Source of the DNA: Heterodera schachtii
Taxonomy: Eukaryota; Nematoda; Chromadorea; Rhabditida; Heteroderidae
Direction: 5' to 3'
NCBI GenBank assembly: GCA_023374025.1
Contig: SIJG01000008.1
Coordinates: 2,636,557-2,700,556 of the forward strand
DNA length: 64,000 nt
The notes beneath the pieces were generated by a model. The model searched no databases and was not told the origin of the DNA. It saw only the letters and a program-made list of their open reading frames with translations. How positions within the stretch are numbered: the first letter of the stretch is position 1; every line of letters starts with the position of its first letter. Position numbers and translations under genes: made by a program. Positions 35,754 to 47,059 of the stretch are shown one piece after another.

Positions 35754-38700
35754 TTACGTTTTAATTTTTTTGAGCCAAAAATAATCATTGCCTGGACATT
35801 CCATCAGCTTCACAGCAACCATTGCATCCACCACTTTGGAATAGCAATGCGAGAATTGTCTCCCGTAAAACATTTGCATCGGAATTTTGCGAAAAATTTC
35901 AGGATGTTTTCTCAAAATATTTTTGTTGAATCGTTCACTGATTCGTTTTGCATTTTTTTCATTGATATAAGTGTTCCACCAAACACCCGCCAGAGGGTCG
36001 TCAGCTTTCTGCAATAATTCAAATTTACATACATTTTGAAAAAATTGAACATAAAAATGATGCTTGCATTTTAATTATAATTAATTAATTAATTAGTTTT
36101 CCTATGCAATAATTCAAATTTACATACATTTTGAAAATTGAACATAAAAATGATGCTTGCATTTTAATTATAATTAATTGATTAATTAATTAATTAGTTT
36201 TCCTATGCAATAATTCAAATTTACATACATTTGAAAATTGGACATAAAAATGATGCTTGCATTTTAATTATAATTAATTGATTAATTAATTAATTAGTTT
36301 TCCTATGCAATAATTCAAATTTACATACATTTTGAAAATTGAACATAAAAATGATGCTTGCATTTTAATTATAATTAATTGATTAATTAATTAATTAGTT
36401 TTCCTATGCAATAATTCAAATTTACATACATTTGAAAATTGGACATAAAAATGAAGCTTGCATTTTAATTATAATTAGGGCTGCTAATTTTATGTAAGAA
36501 AAATTGCGAATTATGTAAATAAAATATGTATAAAAAATGCTAAAATATGTATGAAATATGTACAAAAACCCCCAAATATGTACTAAAATATGTAAATAAA
36601 ATTTTTTTTAATGGATATTTTTGGAAAAAAATTCTTTGTAAAAAGTAAAATAGGCACAAAATGCCATAAAAATGAAAAAATAGGCTTAGAATTACCTTTT
36701 AGTATTTCAAAAATTAATTTTTGATATATTATTTTTTGAAAAAAAATTCGATTTTTTGAGGATACATTTTCAAAAAAAATTTTTAAATTTTTCACAAAAA
36801 ATTTCTATAAATTCTCGAAAATCCTCAAAATATGTATAAAAAAAACGAAAATATGTACGAAAAATTTCGAAATATGTACGAAAAAGTCCAAAATATGTAT
36901 AAAAATATGTACATATGTAATATGTAGAAAAATCCGAAAATATTTAAAAATATGTAAATAAAAGTCCCAACTTTTGTTCGCAAACACAAAAAAGAAAGTG
37001 TCTTTCCCACTAATTAGGCTATGGAGAATCCAGGAAAAAAATATGTATTTACATAAAATTAGCAGCCCTAATTATAATTAATTAATTAATTAGTTTTCCT
37101 ACCAGTTTTATGCTGCTAGCTTCTGTCGGTCTCAATTCATCAAGCTGAATATGAGCAATTTTGGCATTTTCCCTCATTATTTTAGTTAACCTATTTTGAG
37201 ATTTTTCGTAACTAAAAGTTGCTGCCCAATCGATGAGGCTCAAGATTTTCAGGGCTTCTGCGATTTTGTTTTGCTTATCAAAAATGAAGTTTTGCAACAA
37301 CAAAAAAAAATGGATGTCTTATTTCGAATTTCCGATTTTCTAAAAATGAAAGTCTTATCTCAATACCGATTCTCAGAATTTGTTGCATTTTTATGTCTTG
37401 GAATTGATTGTATTTTGAGTCTGGTTTATACTATCAATTCTGATTTTCGAGTCATAGTCTCGACGGTGCTATGACGTTAGTCAAAACCGCCATAATGGGG
37501 GTTAGTCAAAAAACCGCCAAATGACAATATTTTTTGATATAACTTTGCTCAAAAGCAACTAAATTTTTAATTCTTGATATCATTAGATAGCCCTAAGTGT
37601 TTTCTATTAGCCTACAAAATTTCAAAAAGTTTCGTTAAGTTTCAAGAAAGTTATGAATAATAATGTTCAAAAAAACTTGGTTCTTTGAGTTTCTCAGGTC
37701 ATAACTTTTTTGAAACTTAACGAATTTTTTTTGAAATTTTGCATGATTGTAGAAAACACATAGAGTGCTATCGAAAGATTCCAAGGTTTTTTAAAATTTG
37801 ATCCATTTTGGGCGAAGTTATGAATAATTTTCTGTAAAAAATTTTCCATTTGGCGGTTTTTTGACTAACGTCCCAGCACCGTCTCGACTTTCAACTTGAA
37901 AAATGTTTTCAATGATTTTGGTTGTCTCGGCGGTGTGTTGGTCTCGAATATTCAAAAAATTGTGCACTCTCATCAAAAACGCATCACCACCAGGGCTGGG
38001 CGTAACTGATTTTCAATTACGGAAATCCGTAATCCGTAATCCGTAACTCCAAAAAGGCCGTAATTTCCGTAATCCGTAATTACGCCCAGCAGCCCTGATC
38101 ACCACTGACTTCGACGGTGCTGCGGTTGAATTCGGACAGTTCGTCGTCCTCCACAAAGTGCCACCCTCGCAGATGGAACATTCGGCCGTCCATGGGCGGC
38201 ACAGTCTTTAGCGTTGTGTTTGGCTTTGTGTTGGCCGGCCAATGGATCCACAGCGACTCGGTGAGTGACGTGTTCACTACGTATTTGGACACATGCGACG
38301 CCTGCAAGTGCACCTTTGCTGACATGACAATGTTGAACAGCGAGAAGCGCTCCGGGTCCATGGCTTAAGGAGGGCACTGATTTGTCGGTAGGGGTCAACT
38401 GCGTCTGGCCAACTGCGTCTGAGACAATTTGTGAAGCCATAACTTTTTTTTTCAATTTTGGCCAAATCAAACAATCTTGGTATCATTCTGAAGCTCTATA
38501 TGTTTAGAAGATATTTGTTAAGCATTTTCTAAGCGATTAAGCAACCCACAAAAAGCCAAAACTTGAAAACTGCAAAAAAGTCCGAATTTTTGTATATTTC
38601 TATTTTTAACTGTTTTAGTTCTGCACTAATCACTTCGAATTTTGGTTAGCTGATAGATCTTATGAAGAGCTTCAGAATGATACCAAGATTGTTTGATTTG

Positions 38701-41700
38701 GCCAACATAGAAAAAAGTTATGGCTTCATAAAGGTGTCTCAGACGCAGTTGGCCAGACGCAGTTGGCCCGTTCCGCTGATTTGTAGGGATGCGATTTTTA
38801 GGTTTTTACATTTTTTTTTTTCCTGAGCTCCCCATGGCCTGAAACGCACGAAAAACATGATGTTTTTTTCGGCTGTTGTTAAGCTACTTTTCGAGTTATT
38901 AGCACCTATTTTCTAAGGTTTTATTTTTAGCAACTAAAAAACTATAAAATTTTTGAAAAAAACTATTTTCAACTATTTTGGCGTTTTGTCCAAAATTTGT
39001 TAACAAAAATGCAATAAAAAGAAAAAATACACCCCCTAAGGATCAACTTTTTGAAAATTTTCAAAAACACACCTCTAAAAATGAAAAATTTTCTCAAAAA
39101 TTCATCTCCAAAATTTATTTATTTAATTTCTTGCTAAGAATTTTTGATTTTAAAAATTATTTTGCTCAATGCTGATTTTGCCTAATTTTTTTCCTTTTTT
39201 GAATACATTTTGTAATTTTACACCCTTAAATTTGAAAGTTTTTAGCAACTATTTACCCATTTTTAGCAACTATTTTTGGGGTTTTTTAAAAAACAAATTA
39301 TTTTCGCAGTTTTTAGCAACTATAAATCGTATCCCCTATTCATTACCCATTTAAAAAAATAATGAAAGATAAATATTAAAAATTTTAAAATGTGGCGGAC
39401 ACCGGCGGTTGGGTGAACACTGGAAATCCGACATGAAATTCTTACATAATTTTGACTAAATTTGCAATCATTGACGATCATAAATTCAGATTTTTTAGTG
39501 CTGTCTGTAAGCGCGAGTCTCTCTCGGTCTCGAAAAAAAGTCTCGGATTTTTTGGTCTTGGTCGCGAGTTTTTCAGTTTCGGTCTAAATTTTCGGACCTC
39601 GAGACAAAGACCAAGATTTTCAAAGACCAAGATTTTTTTGCACCTCTGAAGTTTGGCTTTTAGTGAACTTACTTACAAAAAATAATTCGTTTAAATAAAT
39701 TTTTTTATTTTAAAGTGTTTTCGTACATTTTTATATGGATATTAATTAAATAGACGATGGGTGAAATAAGGAAAGCAAAAAAAAAAAAAAAAAAACTTTG
39801 TGAGGAAAAACCTCCAAAGAATTGTTTTTTAAAGAGATTTTTAAGTGAACAAGAAATTTGTAAAAAAAAAAAAAAAGTCTCTTGGTCTCGACCCGAAAAA
39901 GTCTCGAGTTCTATGGGTCTCGGTCTTGAGTCCCACGGTAAATTCGCGATTTCGAACAGCACCAATCATTTTCCAACAATCCTCGCTTCCTACTGCTTGG
40001 AAAATTTAGCTGATTTTTTCCCATTTTTTTTTTCAAATTTAAGGCCTTGGCCCATGGCACCCACTGGTCGTTGTGTCAACATAAAAGCGGTCGTACAGCA
40101 AAGCGGCGGCATTTTGCAAATCATTTCGAATGAATTCGTCATAATAAAAGCCATGGTTTGGCACCAAAACGTCGTCAATGTCGCCAATAATCAGAAATTG
40201 GGCTGCATTCTTTAGGACATTTAGGCAATTAGTGATTATTAGGGCCGCGATTTTTAGTGAAAAACTATTTTTTTTGCTCAATTGATTTGAAGAAAGGAGC
40301 TCAAAAAACGCATTTCTGCATTAAAATTTTTCGATTCTGATGTCATTATCGGTCACTAGAAATCACTATTTTGGCGCTTCGTCACTAAAATAGTGAAAAT
40401 TCACTATTTTGGCATTTTGTCACTATTTTTTCACTATTTTGACAATTTTTGGAAAATTTATTAACAAAAATGCAATAAAAACGAAAAATACACCCCTAAG
40501 AATCAACCTAAATTCTTTTTTCAAAAATACCACTAAGAATTGGAAAATTTTCTTAAAAAATTCTTCCCCCAAATTTTTTTTTCTTGACAAATTTTGATTT
40601 AAAAATGTTCTTATTTGTTATTAAAATAGTTCAAAAGAAATGTAGCTCATTTGCAACTGCAACCAGTGAATAAAAATTATTTTTGCTTAATTTTTGGCTG
40701 AAAATTAGGTCACTATTTGTCACTATTTCGGACTTTTTGCCACTATTTTGTCACTATTTTGGCATTTTTACTCACTATTTTAGTTAACTATTTTGGGATT
40801 TTTCGTCACTAAAAGTCGCGGCCCTAGTGATTATTTAAGAATTTCGAAAAAATTTATTTATATTTTTGAGCATTTTTTTTTTAGATTTTTAATACCAATA
40901 AATGTTCTCCGGTCAGAATTTTAATTGCCCTATAAATTTCAGAAAATGTGTACCCCATATTTTATCAGACAATCGGTGTGCGCCGATATTTGATTTCTCC
41001 AGTCTTGGTTCGTGTTTATTGTCTGTGCAAGGTCCTTGTACATTTCCCCTTCAATTTGAATTGAATACCAATGCTCAATTTGGACAACATCGGCTGCTTG
41101 ATACAGCTAATTAATTAAATAATAATTAATTAAACAAACAAAAAATTGATTAATTAATGTGTTAATTAATTTGTTAACCCATCCATCCACCTTTAAAATA
41201 TCGAAAATGCCTTCGATTGCGCTCATTAAATAAATGATTTGAAGAGCACTGCCAAAATGGCGATAAATTTCGATGGTCAACACAACTAATTGCCAATGTT
41301 CGGCAAAGAAAAGGGGGCTAAAACAAGTGCCAACTTCAAACCGCTTCTTATCATACGGTCGCTTCACCTTTAAATATTACATTTTTTATCAAATAAATCT
41401 TGACGAATCAATCGATTCCCTTGGGATTTGATCATTAAACTTTGAATTTATGGCTCTATTCCAGTTTACGCGTCCAATCAATGTTTACGCGTCCAATCAA
41501 TGTTTACGCGTCCAATCAATGTTTACGCGTCCAATGAGTGACCACCCTCACTTTTTTAGATCATAACTTTTTTCTTATTTGGTTAATCCGTGCATTCTTG
41601 GTATCATTTGAAAGCTTAAAGTTTAGGGAAGTTTTTATATAACAAAATTCACGGATAAAGGCAATAGACAAAAAATTATTCTTGAATATACGCGAAAATT

Positions 41701-44426
41701 TATGAATTTCGGGTTTTCTCATTGCTATTTTTTTTCTTAATGTGTGTATTTGTTCTTTTCTTGTATTTATAAATTCCCTAAACAATAAGCTTTCGAATCA
41801 TACCAGGCATGCATAAATTAACCAAGTAAGAAAAAAGTTATGATCTAAAAAAGTGAGGGTGGTCACCCATTGGACGCGTAAACATTGATTGGACGCGTAA
41901 ACATTGATTGGACGCGTAAACATTGATTGGACGCGTAAACTGGAATAGAGCCGAATTTATATCAAAATAATGATACCTTCCTCAACTGTGGGTTGGTTTT
42001 TCAAATTTTATTGATACATCGGCGGCTCCCATCCTCTTGCATTTTCAAAATACCTCAATTTGTGCCATCTGTTCGGCTTGGCCAACTTGAAGCATTACTG
42101 GTTGATCAACCGAATCAAACACAGACATATAAGCACTCCATAAGCATACGTCAGTGCGACCTGAAGCCTTATGCAGTGTAAAATTTGTCTGTTGCTCATT
42201 TGTCCCATTGGACGTTTTAGCAACAAAAATTTGCTGCTCAATTGCATCATCAAATTGTGCATCAACCAACAAAACGATTTGATTGTCAGAGTAACTAAAA
42301 ATAAATTGACAAAAATTTTTTATCAGCTTTTCTATTTTAAAATAAGAATTCGATTTATGGAAAGTGTTAGTATTTGCTGGATGTTCATGCTTTTTTTTTG
42401 GATCGTAATTTAATGTTTATTTAAAATTTTTCTCAAAATTTTCTAAGAAGTTTTTAAGCCCACATAATTCATATAAGAGTCGTTGTTTTTTCCACAACAG
42501 ATTCTTAAAAAAAAAACCTAAAAGATGCATTTCGCATCGATTTTTGTGTCCATTATTATGCTTTTCATTTTTTCCAAGTGTATTTAATGGTGCTAGGTCG
42601 ATCCAAAAAAAAACTCAGTGTGGGCGTTCCAAAAAAAACTCAGTGATTGATTGGTCATTTTCAGGAAGCCGATCGCACCACTTTCGGGGCATCAAAAGTG
42701 CCTGATCCGGAACCCGGACCGGCCCGGTTAAGAATAATTTTTTGTTCACTTTTTCAAGGGCTATCTCCCAGACTGGGTCCGGTTCTTGATCCATTCACTT
42801 GGAGCCCGTCATGGGTCGGGCACATCTGCCGGAGGACCCTCAGCCTCGCCCCCGACCCTGGCGATGTCCAACCCAAACTAAGCGTGCCGGTACCAGCGGC
42901 TTTTTTGTACAGCTCGATGAGCTCTACAAAACGATATCAATGGCGTCCGGCTGTGTCTACTACAAATGGAGAAAATTGGCGAGAAGTGATGCGAAAAATT
43001 GAAAAAATAAAAAAAATTTCTCGCCAATTTTCTCCATTTGTAGTAGACACAGCCGGACGCCATTGATATCGTTTTGTAGAGCTCATCGAGCTGTACAAAA
43101 AAGCCGCTGGTACCGGCACGCTTAGTTTGGGTTGGACATCGCCAGGGTCGGGGGCGAGGCTGAGGGTCCTCCGGCAGATGTGCCCGACCCATGACGGGCT
43201 CCAAGTGAATGGATCAAGAACCGGATCCAGTCTGGGAGATAGCCCTTGAAAAATTGAACAAAAAATTGTTCTTAACCGGGCCGATCCGGGTTCCGGATCA
43301 GGCACTTTTGTGCCCCGAAAGTGGTGCGATAGGCTTCCGGAAAATGACCAATCAATCACTGAGTTTTTTTTGGAACGCCCACACTGAGTTTTTTTTTGGA
43401 ACGCCACACTGAGTTTTTTTTTGGATCGACTCACCACGTATTTAATGACTAGGGATACGATTTTTAGGCTCTAAAAACTGCCAAAATAGGTAGGCTCTAG
43501 GCTCTAAAAAACCCCAAAAATAGGCACTAAAAAATGGAAAATAGGCTCTAAAAAACCTCATTTTTAGGGGTGTAAAATGACAAAAAATAAAAAGTCAAAT
43601 CAGTATTGAGTTACTTTATTTTTTAAATTCAAAAATTTGTCCAGAAAAAAATTTTAAAGACGATTTTTGAGAAAATTTTTCATTCCTTCGGAGTATTTTC
43701 AGAAATTTTTGGGCCGATTCTTAGGGATGTATTTTTAAAATTCCCAAAAAATCGCTTCTTAGAGGTGTATTTTTCGTTTTTATCGCATTTTTGTTAATAA
43801 TTTTGGGCAAAATGCCAAAATAGGCAAAAATAGGTTCTTTCAAAATTTTTTAGGCTTTTTAGGCTCTAAAAATAAAAGCCTAGAAAATAGGCACTAATGA
43901 CTCGAAAACTAGCTTAACAACAGCCCAAAAAAAAAACACGTTTTTCGTGCATTTCAGGCCATGGGGAGCTCAGGAAAAAAAATATGTAAAAACCTAAAAA
44001 TCGCATCCCTATTAATGACGGAATGCGAGACCAATCGTCAGCCAAAAGCATTTTACTGTTTGGTCACGGCACTTACAGTTTGCTTTTTGTACTGTATACC
44101 GCTGAAAGGACCACAAAATGCATGGCTTTGGCCGGTTGTGCCGGTGGCGCCAGTGGTGCAGTGCCATTTTCTTTGACTGCGTTAATTAGTAGTGTCGTTG
44201 CCGCCTCATTAGTGCCATTTAGGCGTAAAGATTCATTTGCTTGGACTGCGTTAATTAATAAATTTGCCGCTTCATTAGTGCCATTTTGGCGCTGCTGGCG
44301 ATGCGTTTTATGGTGCATTTTGCCGCACAAATCTTCGTACGGCAGCAACAATAAGTGGCCAACCCAAGCGAAGAAAATTGTGCCAAGAATAAATGCTGGA
44401 TGTTTGATTTTGTATGAAAAATCCAT
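35754..44426 (-). CDS. Glycosyltransferase family 92 (DUF23) protein, complete
   Basis: Eight exons: 44077-44426, 42054-42294, 41191-41367, 40954-41106, 40065-40209, 38106-38363, 37103-37257, 35754-36008; 1,734 bases, 577 residues, every junction in phase. Residues about 9-28 (PAFILGTIFFAWVGHLLLL) form a signal anchor after a short cytoplasmic MDFSYKIKH, the type II topology of Golgi transferases. GT92 hallmarks: a start-of-domain VVLSAVYSTKSKLYSDNQIV, TCFSPLFFAEHW, EIYRHFGSALQIIYLMS, HTDCLIKYG and the DxD in IGDIDDVLVPN (Asp317 and Asp319), expected to bind metal and sugar nucleotide. Known worm members such as GALT-1 add beta-1,4-galactose to core fucose; the substrate here is unknown. The stem contains a duplicated NGTNEAA...LLINAV segment with N-glycosylation sites. 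Introns hold at least seven transposon copies, some at splice sites. Confidence 0.88.
36009..37102 (-). repeat. GT92 last intron amplified in tandem
   Basis: Copies begin at 36011, 36105, 36207, 36307 and 36408, with periods of 94-102 bp. Each spans nearly a whole intron from the acceptor side (GAATTATTGC on the minus strand) to the donor side (AGGAAAACTAATTAATT). At internal junctions GTAGG has become ATAGG and GCAG has become GCAT, so only the outermost splice sites remain. A MITE (36476-37070) sits in the copy next to exon 7. Confidence 0.8.
36476..37070. mobile_element. hAT-like MITE, TAGGGCTGCTAATTTTATG ends
   Basis: Near-perfect terminal inverted repeats and the 8-bp duplication ATTATAAT (36468-36475 and 37071-37078). 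The inside is built from ATATGTA-type words shared with 58864-59514. Confidence 0.88.
37465..37880. mobile_element. Fold-back element in GT92 intron, 8-bp duplication
   Basis: Ends GGTGCTATGACGTTAGTC and GACTAACGTCCCAGCACC are inverted, followed inward by AAAACCGCC-type repeats. GTCTCGAC flanks it on both sides (37457-37464 and 37881-37888). The core has ATAACTTT and GATATCATTAGATAG, related to the other fold-backs. Confidence 0.85.
37991..38097. mobile_element. 107-bp hAT-like MITE at a GT92 splice donor
   Basis: Ends CAGGGCTGGGCGTAA and TTACGCCCAGCAGCCCTG; duplication ATCACCAC at 37983-37990 and 38098-38105. The right-hand copy directly abuts exon 6 (38106-38363), so on the minus strand it is the donor GTGGTGAT. 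The inside repeats AATCCGTAA. Confidence 0.88.
38386..38776. mobile_element. Fold-back element with AACTGCGTCTGGCC arms
   Basis: Arms contain two AACTGCGTC units each, inverted at the right (GACGCAGTTGGCC). The core reads CCATAACTTTTTT and CTTGGTATCATTCTGAAGCT, then its inverse. TGATTTGT flanks it (38378-38385, 38777-38784). It lies 22 bp from the acceptor of GT92 exon 6. Confidence 0.8.
38784..39338. mobile_element. TAGGG-ended MITE without matching flanks
   Basis: Starts TAGGGATGCGATTTTTAGG and ends AAATCGTATCCCCTA. The left flank CTGATTTG and right flank TTCATTAC do not match. It is the same family as 43450-44011 and 48643-49169. Confidence 0.65.
40240..40826. mobile_element. hAT-like MITE in GT92 intron 4
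   Basis: Terminal repeats TAGGGCCGCGATTTTTAGTG and CACTAAAAGTCGCGGCCCTA differ at one base. The 8-bp duplication is GTGATTAT (40232-40239, 40827-40834). The body is made of TCACTATTTTGGC-type words. Confidence 0.9.
41452..41952. mobile_element. Fold-back element with GTTTACGCGTCCAATCAAT arms
   Basis: The left arm has four tandem units of about 19 bp (TTTACGCGTCCAATCAATG) and the right arm four inverted units. Both continue inward into GAGTGACCACCCTCACTTTT, then ATAACTTTTTTCTTATTTGG and TTGGTATCATTTGAAAGCTT, and their inverses. The duplication GAATTTAT flanks it at 41444-41451 and 41953-41960. Confidence 0.9.
42590..43437. mobile_element. 848-bp near-perfect palindrome with 10-bp duplication
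   Basis: Arms of about 400 bp (42590-42986 and 43017-43437) are almost identical when inverted, around a spacer of about 30 bp. The 10-bp direct repeat GTATTTAATG flanks it (42580-42589, 43438-43447). Long inverted repeats plus a 9-11 bp duplication suggest a Mutator-like non-autonomous element. The GC content is far above the surroundings, so captured gene sequence is possible; each arm keeps the same open frame (containing MASGCVYYKWRKLAR) but I cannot identify it. Confidence 0.85.
43450..44011. mobile_element. hAT-like MITE in GT92 intron 1
   Basis: Ends TAGGGATACGATTTTTAGG and CCTAAAAATCGCATCCCTA with the 8-bp duplication TTAATGAC (43442-43449 and 44012-44019). The left duplication overlaps the flanking repeat of the 42590-43437 palindrome, so the two inserted at nearly the same spot. 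Confidence 0.9.
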
Positions 44427-45137
44427 CGGTCAAAATGGCTAAAAAATGCCCAGTTTATTTCATTTTCTTGTAATAATTTTTTTTTTAATTATTTGATCTG
44501 ATATGCTGAAATGAATTTTTTAAATGCAAATGTAAAAAAAAGAAAAATAATCATTTAAATTTTTAAAATTATTAAATATTTTTGATTGTTGCAAAAATAT
44601 AATTTTTTTTTATTTGTGGAAAAAATGTTTTTTGTATTAAAATTGTTTCATTTTCAGTAAATGTTACGTTGTTTTGAAGAATGAAAATATAACTAACTCA
44701 TAGAAACTTTTTGTTTAAATATGGAGCAAAAAAGACCCCCGGGGGTTATATTTCAGGAAATACGGTAATTGGTTTCGTGTCCCGACATTTGCGCCTTTGT
44801 CCAAAATCGATTAAAAAATTAAGTTTTTTTCAATCCCTGATCGCATAAACAGCTTTAAATAAGCGATTGAAAGTGATTGTATCTGATCATTTAATCTTGA
44901 AAGAATTTTTGAAAAATAATAAAATTTTCAAACAACTGAATTATTGATCCTAATCAACCAAAAGACCGTGTTTTCTTACTTTTAATGCTGTTTAGGCTGC
45001 TATCAGGGGCTTGAAAAAATTCAACTTTTGAGTCCGATTTTGGACATAGGCGCAAATGTCTGGGCGCTGCAAAAGTCGGGGCTCCATTGGTTTTGCGCTG
45101 GCACATTAGTTGCCGCTAGAGAAAAGTTATTTTTTGA

Positions 45138-45248
45138 TAAGTGGCCAGAGCCCAAGCGAAGAAAATTGTGCCAAGAATAAATGCTGGATGTTTGATTTTT
45201 GTATGAAAAATCCATCGGTCAAATGGCTAAAAAATGCCCAATTTATTT
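45138..45248 (-). pseudogene. Decayed copy of the GT92 first exon
   Basis: The sequence matches 44345-44470, including the region of the start codon (MDFSYK), at high identity. A one-base insertion after codon 6 and a two-base insertion further on destroy the signal anchor, so it cannot encode the enzyme. About 780 bp separates the copies; a weaker echo lies near 46081-46150. Confidence 0.8.
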
Positions 45249-45466
45249 CTTTTGACCAATTTGGGTATATTGCTTTAAATCGGCTTGTGTAACAATTTAA
45301 AGCATCAAATTGGTTATTTTTCAGTCTCGCATTATCGGTTTTAATAAATTTTGAGGAGTAAATTAGCAAATCGTTTATTTCAGGTGCAATCGGGATCAAA
45401 AAAAAACAATTTTTTGCGGCGCATTTTCCCAAAAACTTTTGGGGAACGGGGGGGGGGGGGGGGTCC

Positions 45467-45673
45467 GGCGGTGCCGATAGGCGCCGCCAGGAAATTTTCA
45501 AAATTAGAGTGCAATTTGCTAACAGATTTTAACCAAAAAATTACCTATTTTAGCTATTTCGAGCCAATTGGCAAGACCATTTTTTACTTTTAAAAATGCC
45601 TTTTTAGGGGCGCTTTTCTTCCAAGAATTTTAGGAGACAGGGGGGGGGTCCGGCGGCGCCGATAGGCGCCGCC
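45467..45673. repeat. Two copies of the GGCGG hairpin repeat
   Basis: Copies at 45467-45488 and 45652-45673, each preceded by a long G run, with GATA loops. Confidence 0.8.
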
Positions 45674-46755
45674 GAGAAAAATTTGTGATTTTAATACGAT
45701 TCGCTAACAGATTTTGTCCAAAAAATTGTTTAAATTTGTCAAAAATCTTATTTTCTTGATAAAATAATGACATTTTGCCAAATAAAATTTCAAAATTATG
45801 TGTATTTTTAAGAAATCAGAACAAAATTTGGTCACTACCCTTCAAATCAGAACATTTCTGACAAATCAGAACAGATCCGAGCCCTAATATATAATCAAAT
45901 TTTACATCTTTCACTTATGCTTTTGTTTGTGTGGCATTTCGCCCGTCACGCGCGCGCCAAAATCGCAAACGCAACATTTGTCATTATTATTTTCTGCTCG
46001 ATGAAACCACCCGGAACCCCATCAAAAACTAAGGAATTTCGACGACACATATTTAATAAACTTTGAATTTTTTAAAAATAGGGGTAAAAGGGGGCTCATT
46101 GGTTAATTAATTGGTTTTGCGATGGCATTAGCTGGCGCTAGAGGAAAAGTTTATTATTTTTGCCTAAAAAGGTACTTTTTTTTTTTTTGTAAATTTTTTA
46201 AGCTGAATTGAAATTTGAAGGATAAAGTTCGGCAGAGCAAAAAGGCACTGACAAGAAAAAAATATATATATGGAAATTTGCATTGTCTTTAACAGATTTT
46301 AATTAAAAAATACCAATTTTCGTGGGTTTTTTGGCGATTTTTTCTTAAATAATATGGAAATAATCTAACTATTTCAAATATAAGGCAATAAATAATTTTA
46401 ATGAAAAAAAGTGTCACAATTTAATTTGTAAAATGCTTTTTTTTGGACCTATTATCTATTAATGACTAAAGAGAAATGTTGCTGCTTGAAAAGGCATTCA
46501 CCACTAATAATCGTTTACGAGATATTTTGCGATAAGAATAAACAGATTTTCTTAATGAGATATATCCATAAAACAAGTTATATGATATTAAATAAACATT
46601 TCTGAACTCATAAAGTTTCGGGATTTTTTTTTCGTCTAATTTACCAACATTGTGGTCATAGCTTTTTAAAAAGTTTCCAAATTTTTGTAAAAATGGCAGA
46701 AAATTCAAGAATTTATCAAAAAATCGCCAAAATATGTGTCAAAACCTCAAAAAAA

Positions 46756-47043
46756 GACGAGAGCGAGAGTTTGGCGAGAGGCGAGAGTCCCCAAAAAGAC
46801 GAGAGCGAGAGTTTGGCGAGAGGCGAGAGTCCCCAAAAAGACGAGAGCGAGAGTTTGGCGAGAGGCGAGAGTCCCCAAAAAGACGAGAGCGAGAGTTTGG
46901 CGAGAGGCGAGAGTCCCCAAAAACACGAGAGTTGGCGAGAGGCGAGAGGACGAGAGGCGAGTGTCCCAAAAATGGCGAGAGTTGCCGAGAGGCGAGAGTC
47001 CCAAAAATGGCGAGAGTTGGCGAGAGACGAGAGGCGAGAGTTG
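46756..47043 (+). repeat. 42-bp minisatellite
   Basis: Four identical 42-bp units (GACGAGAGCGAGAGTTTGGC plus GAGAGGCGAGAGTCCCCAAAAA) run 46756-46923 and then decay to shorter variants. The unit length is divisible by three and no frame is closed, so all overlapping ORFs here are artefacts. Confidence 0.9.
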
Positions 47044-47059
47044 TCCCACCCCTGCTGCT

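Noticed and set aside
36011..36475. Regular repeats that might suggest a CRISPR-like array
   Set aside because: Units are about 100 bp, AT-rich, without spacers, and correspond to a duplicated intron.
42647..43437. Identical ORFs on both strands
   Set aside because: They are the two arms of one palindrome; kept as a transposon feature rather than as genes.
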